64,000 nucleotides of DNA from Saprospiraceae bacterium UBA2329 (GCA_002344975.1 DDUV01000050.1:9573-73572); one strand, 5' to 3'. Shown: positions 27,144 through 36,793, counted from the first letter of the stretch. Notes: a model not told the origin generated them from the sequence alone. Program-made: numbers and translations.

Positions 27144-27932
27144 ATGCCTGTACTCCAACTTTCCGACACCTTCCTCGCGTATGAAACCGAGGGGCAGGGC
27201 GAACCCGTTATTTTTCTCAACGGCATCATGATGAGTATTGCCTCCTGGGCGCAGCAGCGCAGGTTTTTTAGTGACCGATACCAGTGCATTTTTCATGATT
27301 TCAGGGATCAATTGCTCAGCGGGAAAGCCTCGAAATCGTACAATATGGATGTGCATGTGCAGGATTTGAAACAACTCTTAGATCACCTGGGGGTTCAGCA
27401 ATGCCATGTCGTCGGCACCTCTTATGGCGGCGAGGTAGGCATGCTGTTTGCCTTGGCGCATCCGGAGTGCGTGAAAACTTTGAGCGTGATAGCCTCCGTA
27501 CCCTGGCCCGATGCGCTGCTGCGCCTTCAGGTAGGGCTGTGGCGACAGGCGGCGTTTTTTTCCGGTCAATGGTTGTACGAAACCCTGGCTGCGTTCTCTT
27601 TTTCCGCGGCATTTCTGGGGACGCAACCCGATTTTATTCGCAGCGGCATAGAACGCGTGTCATCTTTGCCACCAGATTATTTTACGGGTTTTGCCCGGCT
27701 TTGCGACGCGTTTCTTACTTTAGATATTCGAGTGCAACTTGCAGAAATTCAATGCCCTACGCTTATTGTATCCCCCGGAGCCGATATTTTGAAAGTGCCA
27801 TATTACAGTCGGTACATGGCCGAGCGCATTCCCGGCGCCCAACTCTGGGAGATACCCGCTGCGGGCCATGCGGTCGTGTTGGAGCAACCGGAGGAGATCA
27901 ATCGGGGACTGGCGGAGTTTATGACGTGCTGA
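27144..27932 (+). CDS. alpha/beta hydrolase
   Basis: The 262 residues have the fold order of the alpha/beta hydrolase family: oxyanion region PVIFLNGIMMS, nucleophile elbow GTSYGG (S93), acid in LIVSPGADILK and catalytic His242 in AAGHAVVLEQPEEIN. The cap domain covers about 125-190. It resembles the small homoserine-acetyltransferase-like or lactonase-like hydrolases, and the substrate is not predictable. There is no signal peptide, so it is cytosolic. It is probably in one transcript with the barrel protein. Confidence 0.85.
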   Translation: MPVLQLSDTFLAYETEGQGEPVIFLNGIMMSIASWAQQRRFFSDRYQCIFHDFRDQLLSGKASKSYNMDVHVQDLKQLLDHLGVQQCHVVGTSYGGEVGMLFALAHPECVKTLSVIASVPWPDALLRLQVGLWRQAAFFSGQWLYETLAAFSFSAAFLGTQPDFIRSGIERVSSLPPDYFTGFARLCDAFLTLDIRVQLAEIQCPTLIVSPGADILKVPYYSRYMAERIPGAQLWEIPAAGHAVVLEQPEEINRGLAEFMTC

Positions 27933-28087
27933 TCTCGATTTTCCGATTCCCTTCGTCCATCGGAACATGCTCTGCGTCGTCGGGATAAGTTGTGACAATG
28001 TGCTCATTTACAGATTTTTAGTAGAATGAGTGCTATGGCTCCAATCCTTGAATATCTTTTTTTTGAAAAAAAAAATAACCCTAAGAC

Positions 28088-28119
28088 TTGATTTCACTAA
28101 ACACTGTTCAGTATATTTG
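28088..28119 (+). promoter_or_regulatory. tetR promoter with overlapping operator
   Basis: TTG (28088-28090) and TATATTTG (28112-28119) are 21 bp apart. Between them lies TAAACACTGTTCA (28098-28110), an imperfect palindrome matching the motif before the tolC-like gene at 28899. An operator between -33 and -7 would block transcription, so autorepression by the TetR protein is the natural inference. Confidence 0.6.
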
Positions 28120-28148
28120 CATCGCAATTCAAAATTATTCAATTTTAG

Positions 28149-28778
28149 ATGGGTATCACAGAGCGCAAGCAACGGGAGAAAGAAGAAATGCGGGAGCGCA
28201 TCCTGAATGCTGCCATAGATTTGTTTTTGAGGGAGGGCTACGACAAAACCAGTATCCGGCAAATAGCCGACGCCATTGAGTACAGTCCGGCTACTATCTA
28301 TCTGTATTTCAAGGATAAAGATGAACTGTTTTTTGCCATTCACCATCGGGGTTTTGAAAAATTATTTGCCGCCATGTCGGAAGCGGCGGCAGAGGTGAAC
28401 CCCTTGGAACGACTCAAAGTCATCGGGCGGGTGTATCTGAAATTCGCCATCGAAAACCCCGAGTTTTACGACCTGATGTTTGTGATGCGCGCTCCAATGG
28501 CGGCTTTGAAGCATCGTACCAATTGTGGGGAGGCCGATTGCGACTGGCAGCATGGACGCAGAAGCTACGAGTTGTTAGTCAATACAATACAGGAGTGCAT
28601 CAACCAATATTTGGTGCGCATTCCCAATGCCGAAGAAGGCGCCATTCTGGCCTGGTCGGTGGTGCATGGTATGGCTACCTTGCTCATCCGGGAGCGATTT
28701 GCTATGATAGAACTCACTGATCCTGAGCAGAAAATGGAAGCAGTGCTGGATCATTTGATTCGGGTGATGAGGATTTGA
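28149..28778 (+). CDS. TetR/AcrR-family regulator
   Basis: The 209 residues have a TetR N-terminal HTH domain (about 10-56: RILNAAIDLFLREGYDKTSI, then RQIADAIEYSPATIYLYFKD) and a helical ligand domain with a TetR C-terminal pattern (YLKFAIENPEFYDLMFVM, ILAWSVVHGMATLLIRERF). It is followed by tolC, adaptor and RND genes in the same direction, so it most likely represses the efflux operon and itself until an inducer binds. Matching palindromes lie before tetR and before the tolC-like gene. Confidence 0.9.
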   Translation: MGITERKQREKEEMRERILNAAIDLFLREGYDKTSIRQIADAIEYSPATIYLYFKDKDELFFAIHHRGFEKLFAAMSEAAAEVNPLERLKVIGRVYLKFAIENPEFYDLMFVMRAPMAALKHRTNCGEADCDWQHGRRSYELLVNTIQECINQYLVRIPNAEEGAILAWSVVHGMATLLIRERFAMIELTDPEQKMEAVLDHLIRVMRI

Positions 28779-28865
28779 GAGGGGGAGAAAGAGAGACTTG
28801 GAGAGGGGGAGACTTTGAGAAAGGGAGACTTTGAAGGGGGGGAGAGACTTGGAGAAAGAGTGACT
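28779..28865. repeat. purine-rich low-complexity repeat
   Basis: The gap after tetR repeats GGGGGAGACTTTGAGA-like words about five times (GAGACTTGGAGA, GAGACTTTGAGAAA, GAGACTTTGAAGG). Unit borders are irregular. Confidence 0.55.
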
Positions 28866-28898
28866 GGGGCTTTGATCCCTTATTTTTTGAATTTTTAC

Positions 28899-28911
28899 TA
28901 AACAATGTTTA
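28899..28911. promoter_or_regulatory. TetR operator before the efflux operon
   Basis: TAAACAATGTTTA is a near-perfect 13-bp palindrome and shares ACTAAACAxTGTTxA with the tetR promoter site. A TTTG lies at 28886-28889 just upstream. The -7 element is weak (TAATATAC at 28914). Confidence 0.55.
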
Positions 28912-28936
28912 CTTAATATACGATTAACATTCAAGC

Positions 28937-30307
28937 ATGAAGAAGCGAATTCATACAGTGTGGCTTGCCGTGTTGGCGATGCTGTTGCCTATGTGGGTGC
29001 AAGCCCAGAGCCAGGTGTTGGAAAACTACATACAACAAGGGTTGGCGGCTAATCTGGCCTTGCGCAACCGGGAGTTGGCGGTGCAGCAAAGCGAAGAGCA
29101 AATCCGGCAGGCCAAAGGAATGATGCTGCCGTCGGTGAGTTTTAATGCCACTTATACGCGGGCACTCGGCGGGCGCAGCATCTCATTGCCCATCGGCGAT
29201 CTGATGAATCCGGTTTATAGCACGCTCAATCAACTGACGCAAAGCAACCAGTTTCCACAAATTGAAAACGTGAAGGAGCAGTTCCTGCCCGACAATTTCC
29301 ATGACACCCGCTTTCGGGTGGTGCAGCCTTTGTACAATACCGACCTGCGCTACAACAAGCTGCTCCGCGAACAGAGCGCCGTTATCCCGCAGGCTGCGCA
29401 GGCCGTTCATGCCCATCAATTGCGCTACGATATAGAGCAGGCGTACTACCGGCACTTGCAGACTTTGGAGGCGCTCCGCATTTATCGCGCATCGCTGGGG
29501 GTGGTGCAGGAATTGCACCGGGTGACGCAGCGCTTAGTCGACAACCACAAAGTAACCCTCGACGCGGTGTATAATACTGAGTACGAACTGAGCAAAATAG
29601 AAACGGAAATTGTGCGCGCAGAGAAAAATGTGCGCCTGAGCGCCAATTATTTCAACTTTCTGTTGCAGAGGGATTTAGATGCGGAAATCATTGCCGATAC
29701 AGCCCTGTTGCAATCGGGAGACTTGGCGCCACAACCCCTGGAGTTTTATCTCCAAAATGCCCTGGCCCAACGGCAGGAACCCGCTCAATTGGCCGCCGCC
29801 ATGCAGGTGAATTCTACTCTGCTGGCCATGCAAGAGAGCAATCGCAAGTTGCCCAATGTGGGCTTAGCCATTGATGCCGGCGCGCAGGGATTCGGCTATA
29901 AATTTAATGGCGAGCAATGGTATGCGCTGGCGGGTTTGCAACTCAACTGGCCCATTTTCAGCGGCTATCAGAAGCTCTCTAAAGAACAGGAAACCAAATT
30001 GCAAGGGCTGGAATTGGCCAATCAAATGGAATTGCTGCGGCAACAAATTCAATTGCAGGTGGCGCAAAGTAGGCACGAACTGACGGCCGCGCTGAAAAGT
30101 CGGGAGCAGGCGCAAAAAGCGGTGGAGAGTACACGCAGCGCCTTTCGCATCGTGCAGCGGAAATACGAGGAGAACCAGGCCATTCAGTTGGAGCTTTTCG
30201 ATGCGCGCAACAAGTTGGAGTCGGCGGAGATGTCGCTGTCCATAGCGAGGTTGGAGGTGCTGCTGCGGGAGGCGGAGCTGAGGAGGGCGGTGGGCGGTCT
30301 TCGGTAG
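28937..30307 (+). CDS. TolC-family outer-membrane efflux protein
   Basis: The 456 residues have a signal peptide (MKKRIHTVWLAVLAMLLPMWVQAQ) and two OEP repeats with long helical hairpins (VLENYIQQGLAANLALRNRE, LRYDIEQAYYRHLQTLEALR, LQVAQSRHELTAALKSREQA). It forms the outer-membrane duct of a tripartite RND pump with the adaptor and permease downstream. The last codons and the stop lie inside a GGCGGT repeat (AVGGLR, then TAGGCGGT), so the native C terminus may have been replaced by repeat sequence. Confidence 0.9.
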   Translation: MKKRIHTVWLAVLAMLLPMWVQAQSQVLENYIQQGLAANLALRNRELAVQQSEEQIRQAKGMMLPSVSFNATYTRALGGRSISLPIGDLMNPVYSTLNQLTQSNQFPQIENVKEQFLPDNFHDTRFRVVQPLYNTDLRYNKLLREQSAVIPQAAQAVHAHQLRYDIEQAYYRHLQTLEALRIYRASLGVVQELHRVTQRLVDNHKVTLDAVYNTEYELSKIETEIVRAEKNVRLSANYFNFLLQRDLDAEIIADTALLQSGDLAPQPLEFYLQNALAQRQEPAQLAAAMQVNSTLLAMQESNRKLPNVGLAIDAGAQGFGYKFNGEQWYALAGLQLNWPIFSGYQKLSKEQETKLQGLELANQMELLRQQIQLQVAQSRHELTAALKSREQAQKAVESTRSAFRIVQRKYEENQAIQLELFDARNKLESAEMSLSIARLEVLLREAELRRAVGGLR

Positions 30308-30421
30308 GCGGTCATCAGTAGGCGGTAGGCGGTCGGCAGTATGCGGTGGGCGGTTCTAAGCGTGAGGTAACCCGAAACGCGGAACCTTGAACCCGGAACC
30401 CGAAACCCGGAACCCGAAATT
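30285..30421. repeat. GGCGGTA and GAACCCGGAA dispersed repeats
   Basis: 30285-30356 repeats GGCGGT/TAGGCGGT/ATGCGGT words and begins inside the tolC-like coding sequence. 30370-30421 repeats CGAAAC/GGAACC/TTGAACCC words, the reverse complement of the GGGTTCAAGGTTTC family seen at 14,090, 36,699 and 45,560. Confidence 0.65.
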
Positions 30422-30443
30422 TTAAACACGAAACCAAAAAAAC

Positions 30444-31505
30444 ATGAAATACACACAATTGACATGGTTGCTGATACCTGCGCTGATGTGGGGTTGCGGC
30501 AAAAAAGAAACGACGGATGTAGCGGCACGGCTACCCGCGCCCGGCACGGAAATAGCCGTTCGTTTGGTGCAGGTGGAAAACCACAGCGCCGGCGCCACGA
30601 TACTCGCTACGGGCGTATTGGCCTCTGATACGGAGGCGCGATTGGCCTTCAAAACGGGGGGCATCATTCGCAAAATGTATGCCGACGAAGGCGACCGGGT
30701 GCAAAAAGGCCAACTGCTGGCACAATTGCAACTGACTGAAATTCAGGCGCAGGTAACGCAGTCCGAGTATGGCGTGGAGAAGGCCCGCCGCGATCTGGAG
30801 CGCGTACAAAATCTCTACCGCGATTCGGCGGCGACGCTGGAGCAGGTGCAAAACCTGAACACTGTGCTCGATATGGCTAAGCAAAACTTAGAGATCGCCC
30901 GCTTCAATCTTCAATATTCGGAGATCAGGGCGCCGCAGGCCGGCATCATCATCAAAAAATTGGCCTCGGAGGGCGAACTGGCAGCGCCGGGTATGCCGGT
31001 GTTGGCCATGAACGGGGCGGGGCCGTCGAACTGGATAGCGCGGCTGAGCGTGTCGGACAAAGACTGGGCGCTCATCAGCGTGGGTGATGCCGCCCAAATC
31101 CGATTGGATGCCTACCCCGGCGAAGTGTTCGGCGGTACGGTGCAATTGGTGGCGCCCACAGCCGACCCCATGAACGGGCTGTACCCCATTGAGATCAAAA
31201 TAAAGGCGGGCGATAAGCGCTTTGCGCCGGGGCTGTTTGCCAATGCCATCCTGTCGCCGCGCAAGGCCGCAGGCCGCAGCGGCGGGGTGCGCGTGCCGGT
31301 GGAGGCCATTGTGGAGGGCGACGGCAAGCGAGCCTTCGTGTTTGTACCCGACGGCGACGGCGGTGTGCGCAAAATACCTGTCGTCATTGGGGAATTGACC
31401 AACAGCCATGCCGTCATTGTGCAGGGCATGGAGGGCGTGGAAGCCGTCATCACAGCGGGTTCGCCGTATTTGTCGGAACGTTCGCGGGTGCGGGTGGTGC
31501 GGTAA
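30444..31505 (+). CDS. RND efflux periplasmic adaptor (membrane fusion protein)
   Basis: The 353 residues have a lipoprotein-type N terminus (LIPALMWGCGKKE, likely acylated Cys). Biotinyl-lipoyl halves flank a coiled-coil hairpin (KGQLLAQLQLTEIQAQVTQ, NLYRDSAATLEQVQNLNTVL, EIRAPQAGIIIKKLASEGEL). Beta-barrel and membrane-proximal domains follow (VSDKDWALISVGDAAQI, VPVEAIVEGDGKRAFVFV). It bridges the inner-membrane RND permease and the TolC-like channel. The permease starts 220 bp downstream after a hairpin-bearing gap, yet the same strand and order argue for one operon. Confidence 0.9.
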   Translation: MKYTQLTWLLIPALMWGCGKKETTDVAARLPAPGTEIAVRLVQVENHSAGATILATGVLASDTEARLAFKTGGIIRKMYADEGDRVQKGQLLAQLQLTEIQAQVTQSEYGVEKARRDLERVQNLYRDSAATLEQVQNLNTVLDMAKQNLEIARFNLQYSEIRAPQAGIIIKKLASEGELAAPGMPVLAMNGAGPSNWIARLSVSDKDWALISVGDAAQIRLDAYPGEVFGGTVQLVAPTADPMNGLYPIEIKIKAGDKRFAPGLFANAILSPRKAAGRSGGVRVPVEAIVEGDGKRAFVFVPDGDGGVRKIPVVIGELTNSHAVIVQGMEGVEAVITAGSPYLSERSRVRVVR

Positions 31506-31550
31506 TGCGCGCCAGGGATAGCAGCGGAATGGCGGCGGTCGGGTATAGAG

Positions 31551-31593
31551 CCTGTTAGCTTTAGCGCTGCAATAGCGGGATAAAGCTAACAGC
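31551..31593. repeat. inverted repeat between adaptor and permease genes
   Basis: TGTTAGCTTTA (31553-31563) and TAAAGCTAACA (31581-31591) are perfect arms around a 17-nt loop that itself contains CGCTGCAATAGCG. It might tune expression of the permease, but no T-run follows. Confidence 0.6.
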
Positions 31594-31724
31594 TCTGCGG
31601 GGTGGCCGCCATGCAGCGGATAGCCCGGCCCGCCTGCCTGATGTGGGAAGGTTTGGGGAGGGCAGGTAGTGTCGGGGGCGCCCGAAAAAGAAAAAATCGT
31701 AAAAATCAGGCAAAAGAAAACACC

Positions 31725-34700
31725 ATGCAGATAGCAGCCTTTTCGGTAAAGAATTACCAATTCACCTTGATTGTGTTCGTCATGCTGGCGGCGCTGGGCT
31801 TATCGTCGCTCCTCAACATGCCCAAAGCTGAAGACCCGGAGATGGATGCGCCGATGTTCATCATCACGGCCATATACCCCGGCGCGGGGCCTGCCGATAT
31901 GGAGCGCTTGGTGGCTGATCCCATAGAGCGCAAAGTGAGTGAACTGAGCGACATAAAACTGATAGAAACTAATATAGACGACGGCGTGGCGGTGCTGCGC
32001 GTGGAGTATGTGTATTCGAGCAATGCGGAGGAGAAATACCAGGAGATTGTGCGGGAGGTGAACAGCGTGGAAAGCGAGCTGCCGGACGACCTGTACGAGC
32101 TGCGCGTGAACCGCATTTCGCCCTCTGATGTGAATATTTTGCAGATAGCGTTGGTGTCGGAAAATGCGCCGTACCGGGTGCTGCAGGAACAGGCCGACCG
32201 TCTGCGCGAGGCGCTGGAGCGCATCAAAACGATGAAAAATGCCAAAACCTGGGGACTGCCCGAACAACAGGTGCGCATCACGCTGCAATTGGACAAAATG
32301 GCCCAAAGCCGCATTCCGCTTTCGCGGGTGATGGGCGCGCTGCAAAGCGAAAGCGTGAACATTCCGGGTGGCAACATCTATCTGAGTGCCAGAAAATACA
32401 ATGTAAAAACCAGCGGCGACTACGCCTCATTGGACGAGATACGCCGCACCGTCGTGTATTCGGACGGCACGAAAATCATCTATCTGGGCGACATAGCCGA
32501 GGTGGATTTGGTGGATGCGCCGGAAACCCACATCACCCGCTTCAACGGGCATAGGGCCGTATTAGTGACCGCCGCGCAGAAGTCGAACCAAAACATCTTT
32601 GCCGTGCGCGAGGCATACACGCCGGTGCTGGCCGCCTTTGAAAAGCAGTTGCCGCCCAACATCGCCATGATCCGCCATTTCGATCAGGCCGATTCGGTGG
32701 GCAGTCGCCTGGGGCGTTTTGCCAAAGATTTCCTCATCGCCATTTTGCTGGTATCGCTCACCCTGTTGCCGCTGGGTTTCCGGGCCTCGTTGGTGGTCAT
32801 GATTTCCATTCCGCTGTCCATCGCTATGGGGCTGACCGGCCTGAGTTTGCTGGGGTATTCGATCAATCAGCTCAGCATTGTGGGCTTCATCATTGCGCTG
32901 GGCATTCTGGTGGACGACTCCATTGTAGTAGTGGAAAACATAGAGCGGCACCTGCGCATGGGCAAGAGCAAAAAACAAGCTGCCATAGAGGCTACGCAGC
33001 AAATAGGGCTGGCAGTGGTAGGCTGTACAGTGACGCTCGTTTTGGCGTTTTTGCCGCTGCTGTTCCTGCCCGAAGCCTCCGGCGATTTCATCCGCAGCCT
33101 GCCGGTAGCGGTGGTGGCTACGGTGCTGGCCTCCCTGTTTGTATCGCTGACCATCGTGCCGTTTTTGTCGAGCCGGATATTGGGGCTGAAGCACGACGCG
33201 CGCGGCAACCTCTTCATGCGGGGCCTCAACTGGCTCATTCAGGGCACCTACGCCCGCTTGTTGGACAAGGCCCTGATCTATCCCAAAACGACCCTTTTGG
33301 TAGCGCTGCTGCTGTTTGGCGGGGTATTGAGCTTAGTGCCTAAAGTAGGCTTCAGCCTGTTTCCGGCATCAGAAAAGCCCATGTTTACGGTGAATGTGAG
33401 TTTGCCGGAAGGCTCGGCCATCATGGCGACCGACAGCGTGGTGCGGCATGTGGAAAGCGTGCTGGGCGAGCACCCGAAAGTGAGGTTTTACACCGCCAAT
33501 ACCGGCAAGGGCAATCCCCGGATTTACTACAACGAGATACAGCGCAATGAAGCCGCGAACTACGGCCAGGTTTTTGTGCAATTGCTGCCCGATGTACAAC
33601 CCAAAGAAAAAGAGGCCATTATAGACGAGTTGCGCGAGCGGTTCATATACTACCCGAATGCCAAAATTGAGGTGAAAAACTTTGAGCAAGGCCCGCCCGT
33701 GGATGCGCCCATCGCCATTCGGGTGTTCGGCGAAGACTTGGACACCCTGCGGAAAGTGGCCACTCAAGTGGAAGACATCATCAGCGGCACGCCCGGCACC
33801 ATCTATGTGAACAACCCGCTTTCGACCCTGCGCACCGACCTCAAGGTACGCATCAACAAAGAAAAAGCCGGCATGATGGGCATTCCCACCGCCGAAATTG
33901 ACCGCACCGTCCGCTTAGCCGTAGCCGGGCTGAACGTCGGCTCGTTTACCAATGCCGCCGGCGACGACTACGATATGATTGCCACGGTGGAAAAAGGCAA
34001 GTACCCCAATCTGGACGTGTTTGACCGCACCTACGTCAACAGCGTTACCGGAATGGCCGTGCCGCTGCGGCAGGTGGCCGACATAGAGTTTCAGTCCTCG
34101 CCGCCGCTCATCAAACACTTTGACAAAGAGCGATTTATCACGGTTTCGAGTTTTGTGCAAACCGGATTCTTGGCCAACAACGTGAACGAAGAAGTGGTGA
34201 GTCAGCTCAAACAAATGACCCTGCCCGCAGGCTATCGCTATGGCATTGCCGGCGAGGCTGAGACCCGCGCCGAGTCGTTTGGAGGCATGGGCGCCATCAT
34301 CGTCATCACGCTGTTTGGGTTTCTGGGTGTGCTGGTGTTGGAGTTCGGTACTTTCAAAAGTACGCTCATTGTGCTGAGTGTCATACCATTGGGCATCATC
34401 GGGGCCATTCTCATGTTGTTGGGCGTGGGCTACACTTTCTCCTTTGTGGCGGTGGTGGGCCTCATCGCATTGGCGGGCATCGAGGTGAAAAACTCCATTT
34501 TGTTGGTGGACTTCACCAATCAGTTGCGGCGCGAGGGCATGCCTTTGGAGGAGGCCATTCGCAAGGCGGGCGAGGTGCGATTTGTGCCCATTGTGCTCAC
34601 TTCACTTACGGCCATCGGAGGTCTGACGCCTTTGGCCATTGAGTTCAATCCGCTATATTCTCCTTTGGCCTGGGTACTCATCGGGGGGCTGATTTCCAGC

Positions 34701-34775
34701 ACGTTGTTGTCGCGGGTGGTCACGCCGGTGTTGTATAAGATATTGCCGCCTGGGGTGGGGGGCAGGGGTGAGTGA
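31725..34775 (+). CDS. RND-family efflux permease
   Basis: The 1,016 residues start at 31725 (MQIAAFSVKNYQFTLIVFVM); the upstream in-frame start at 31602 would add a non-conserved tail. There are twelve transmembrane helices in two halves with large periplasmic loops. LVDDSIVVVENIERHLRMG in helix 4 holds the proton-relay Asp pair, and ALAGIEVKNSILLVDFTNQ is the second-half counterpart. PKAEDPEMDAPMFIITAIYP after helix 1 fits the AcrB-like/MMPL-type superfamily branch common in Bacteroidota. The drive is proton motive force. Substrates cannot be inferred. It is the last gene of the tetR-controlled pump. Confidence 0.92.
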   Translation: MQIAAFSVKNYQFTLIVFVMLAALGLSSLLNMPKAEDPEMDAPMFIITAIYPGAGPADMERLVADPIERKVSELSDIKLIETNIDDGVAVLRVEYVYSSNAEEKYQEIVREVNSVESELPDDLYELRVNRISPSDVNILQIALVSENAPYRVLQEQADRLREALERIKTMKNAKTWGLPEQQVRITLQLDKMAQSRIPLSRVMGALQSESVNIPGGNIYLSARKYNVKTSGDYASLDEIRRTVVYSDGTKIIYLGDIAEVDLVDAPETHITRFNGHRAVLVTAAQKSNQNIFAVREAYTPVLAAFEKQLPPNIAMIRHFDQADSVGSRLGRFAKDFLIAILLVSLTLLPLGFRASLVVMISIPLSIAMGLTGLSLLGYSINQLSIVGFIIALGILVDDSIVVVENIERHLRMGKSKKQAAIEATQQIGLAVVGCTVTLVLAFLPLLFLPEASGDFIRSLPVAVVATVLASLFVSLTIVPFLSSRILGLKHDARGNLFMRGLNWLIQGTYARLLDKALIYPKTTLLVALLLFGGVLSLVPKVGFSLFPASEKPMFTVNVSLPEGSAIMATDSVVRHVESVLGEHPKVRFYTANTGKGNPRIYYNEIQRNEAANYGQVFVQLLPDVQPKEKEAIIDELRERFIYYPNAKIEVKNFEQGPPVDAPIAIRVFGEDLDTLRKVATQVEDIISGTPGTIYVNNPLSTLRTDLKVRINKEKAGMMGIPTAEIDRTVRLAVAGLNVGSFTNAAGDDYDMIATVEKGKYPNLDVFDRTYVNSVTGMAVPLRQVADIEFQSSPPLIKHFDKERFITVSSFVQTGFLANNVNEEVVSQLKQMTLPAGYRYGIAGEAETRAESFGGMGAIIVITLFGFLGVLVLEFGTFKSTLIVLSVIPLGIIGAILMLLGVGYTFSFVAVVGLIALAGIEVKNSILLVDFTNQLRREGMPLEEAIRKAGEVRFVPIVLTSLTAIGGLTPLAIEFNPLYSPLAWVLIGGLISSTLLSRVVTPVLYKILPPGVGGRGE

Positions 34776-34812
34776 GTGAGGGGTGAGTGAGTGAGTGAGT
34801 GAGGGGTGAGTG
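34766..34812. repeat. GTGAGTGA simple repeat at the end of the permease gene
   Basis: A run of GTGAGTGAGGGG units crosses the stop of the permease gene. The last residues GGRGE and the TGA fall at the repeat edge. Confidence 0.7.
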
Positions 34813-34839
34813 ATGTTTCGGGTTCGGGTAGGAACAGGC

Positions 34840-35200
34840 GAATTTCGGATTTCTGATTTTACTGGTTGGAACAGTTTGATTTCGGATTTTGCCTCGCAAG
34901 TCAGGGCGGAAGTTACGGCCTGAGTCCGACGCTGAAAGACGCCGGTTTTTATGATCGTTATGTCCTTCTCCGAGCAGCGGAAATTATGAAAATCATAAAG
35001 ATCAGCGTCAAAAACAACGCGCGGGTTCAAGGTTCCGCGTTCTTCTCGTTTTCGCGGAAATTCGCGACTTTCGCCAAGATTCGCGTTCAAAAAAAATCGC
35101 GTTTCGGGTTCGAGGTTTCGGGTTTAAGATTTCGGCTGCAAGCCTCAAGCTGCGAGTGCCTCGTTGGGAGGAAACTCGCGGCTCGAAGCTCGTGGCTGAA
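34840..35200. repeat. gene-free block with a composite dispersed repeat
   Basis: 34890-35030 carries the words CGCTGAAAGACGC, TTTTTATGATCGTTATG, AAAATCATAAAGATCAGCGTC in this order. The reverse complement of the same series is found at 45,300-45,490, and a partial copy at about 47,165-47,215. 35,100-35,135 adds GGGTTCGAGGTTTCGGG and 35,130-35,200 adds GCTGCGAG-type words. No gene is supported here. Confidence 0.65.
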
Positions 35201-35202
35201 GA

Positions 35203-36609
35203 TTAGAACAAGCTGTAATTGAGGCGTACATTGCCCGAAAGCTGGAAAGCCGACTGACGGGCGCTGGAAAAACCGAGTACGAATGGATCGAGGAGGGTGC
35301 TGGTGCTGTAGCGGTAGTCGGTGAAGAGGTTGAAGCTGATGCGGGTGCGATAGTCCAAAAAGTAGCTGCCGTTGAGTGAAAGAGAGGGCTGAATAACGAA
35401 GGCGTTATCGGGTGCGCTGGCTGGTTGGAAAGCATCTAGGGTGAAGGCGTAAGTAGGGCGGAGTTCAGCCCTTGCCTGCAGGAGGGTACGGGAAGACGGA
35501 TACCAGCCCATGCTTGCCGAAGCAGATAATTCGTTGGAAAAGATGGTATTGGGTCTGTTAAAAATCGGAATAGGCCGTTCTGTATGAGAAAGTCCGGCGC
35601 GAAAGGCGATGCGGTAATCCCATTGCCAGAATTGATTGACCGGGCGGGTGCGCAGATATTCGGTCTCGAAAAAAAGATCAAATATTTGCGAGGGTAAAAA
35701 CTCATTTTCTTTGTTGTGACGGGCATTGTACAAGGGCGCCAAGCCGATGGAAAAACGCCGTCCGCTGGAGCGGGTGTTGTAAAACGAATACAGCCAGTTG
35801 TCGGCCAGTGTGGTAAAAAACAAAGTCTGGTCTTTGGAGTCTAAACCTTTGGCGGCGAACCAGTTGCTCAGTTGTGTCAGTTCAAAAATGCGCTGACGGC
35901 GGAAGTCGAAAATACGACGGTTGCGGGCATCGGCCATGATGCGGCCCAATTCGAAGAGTTCATCCTGAGTCAAATCTTCATTCAGAATGCCGTTGGCGCG
36001 CATATCGTCGGCCATGAATTTGGCTAAGAACACATCGTCAATCGGTTCTATGCGCCCGATGCCGTAGCGGACAGCGCCGGAAAGCTGGTAAAGGAATTGT
36101 TGATTCAGATCGTCAAATGTACCGCTTTGTAATTTCATTTCCTGATAAGACAGCAGCGCCAATCCGTCCAGCCCAATGTAGCGGTTGGGTTTGAAATAGA
36201 TTCTTTTTTCCGTCTCGGCGAAAGCGGTGGGAAGGAAGGCATAAGAGCGCTCCTCGGAAGTGAATCCTTGCGAGGTGCTTTTTTCACGCGAGGAACTGTA
36301 AAGCGGGCTTAAAAAGATGCTTTCGTTGGCTTGCAGTTTGTCGCGGTTGACAAAGCGGTTGTAACGCAGGGCCAGTGTTTGTGAAAAATTTGCGTTGCTT
36401 GTGCTGAAGACGCCCTGTATTTGCTCGTTGTTGGCAGTGAGACCCTCCAGCCCGCCGGTCACGTCCAGTGCTTTTCGGTTGATGTCGGGAAAGCGGAAAA
36501 GGCTGTAATCTACTTTGGAGTTGTCGGTTTGCGCGGCAGCGGCAAGAGGGAGCAGGCAGCAGGCGGCGAGGAAGAAGAAAAGAGAACGGAGTTTGAAAAA
36601 AGGATTCAT
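35203..36609 (-). CDS. probable outer-membrane protein, tandem paralogue 1
   Basis: The 468 residues start with a signal peptide (MNPFFKLRSLFFFLAACCLL) and a FRFPDINRKALDV segment found in all three paralogues. A central helical block about 85 residues long reads RIEPIDDVFLAKFMADDM, ELGRIMADARNRRIFDF, FELTQLSNWFAAKG. The C-terminal half alternates in beta strands and ends in NVRLNYSLF, a terminal Phe as in outer-membrane barrels. I do not recognise the family; an outer-membrane location is inferred. It is the last of three related genes on this strand. Confidence 0.75.
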   Translation of the reverse strand: MNPFFKLRSLFFFLAACCLLPLAAAAQTDNSKVDYSLFRFPDINRKALDVTGGLEGLTANNEQIQGVFSTSNANFSQTLALRYNRFVNRDKLQANESIFLSPLYSSSREKSTSQGFTSEERSYAFLPTAFAETEKRIYFKPNRYIGLDGLALLSYQEMKLQSGTFDDLNQQFLYQLSGAVRYGIGRIEPIDDVFLAKFMADDMRANGILNEDLTQDELFELGRIMADARNRRIFDFRRQRIFELTQLSNWFAAKGLDSKDQTLFFTTLADNWLYSFYNTRSSGRRFSIGLAPLYNARHNKENEFLPSQIFDLFFETEYLRTRPVNQFWQWDYRIAFRAGLSHTERPIPIFNRPNTIFSNELSASASMGWYPSSRTLLQARAELRPTYAFTLDAFQPASAPDNAFVIQPSLSLNGSYFLDYRTRISFNLFTDYRYSTSTLLDPFVLGFSSARQSAFQLSGNVRLNYSLF

Positions 36610-36698
36610 ACGGTTAATAGTTTTGATGTGTGGCGAAGGTAGAAAAGGGGGTGATTGTCAGGTGTTAATGGAGTAGTAAGATTTTGTTAAAGTGGGGG

Positions 36699-36793
36699 TT
36701 CAAGGTTCAAGGTTTCGGGTTCAAGGTTTCGGGTTCCGGGAGTAGTGAAGGGGTGACTCGGCAAGTTTCGGCAGGGTAGTCACCCCTTCACTA
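36699..36793. repeat. GGGTTCAAGG repeats plus REP-like hairpin, copy 2
   Basis: 36699-36740 repeats GGTTCAAGGTTTCGGG. 36743-36758 and 36778-36793 are perfect 16-bp arms (TAGTGAAGGGGTGACT) of the REP-like element, with a 19-nt loop. Confidence 0.8.
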
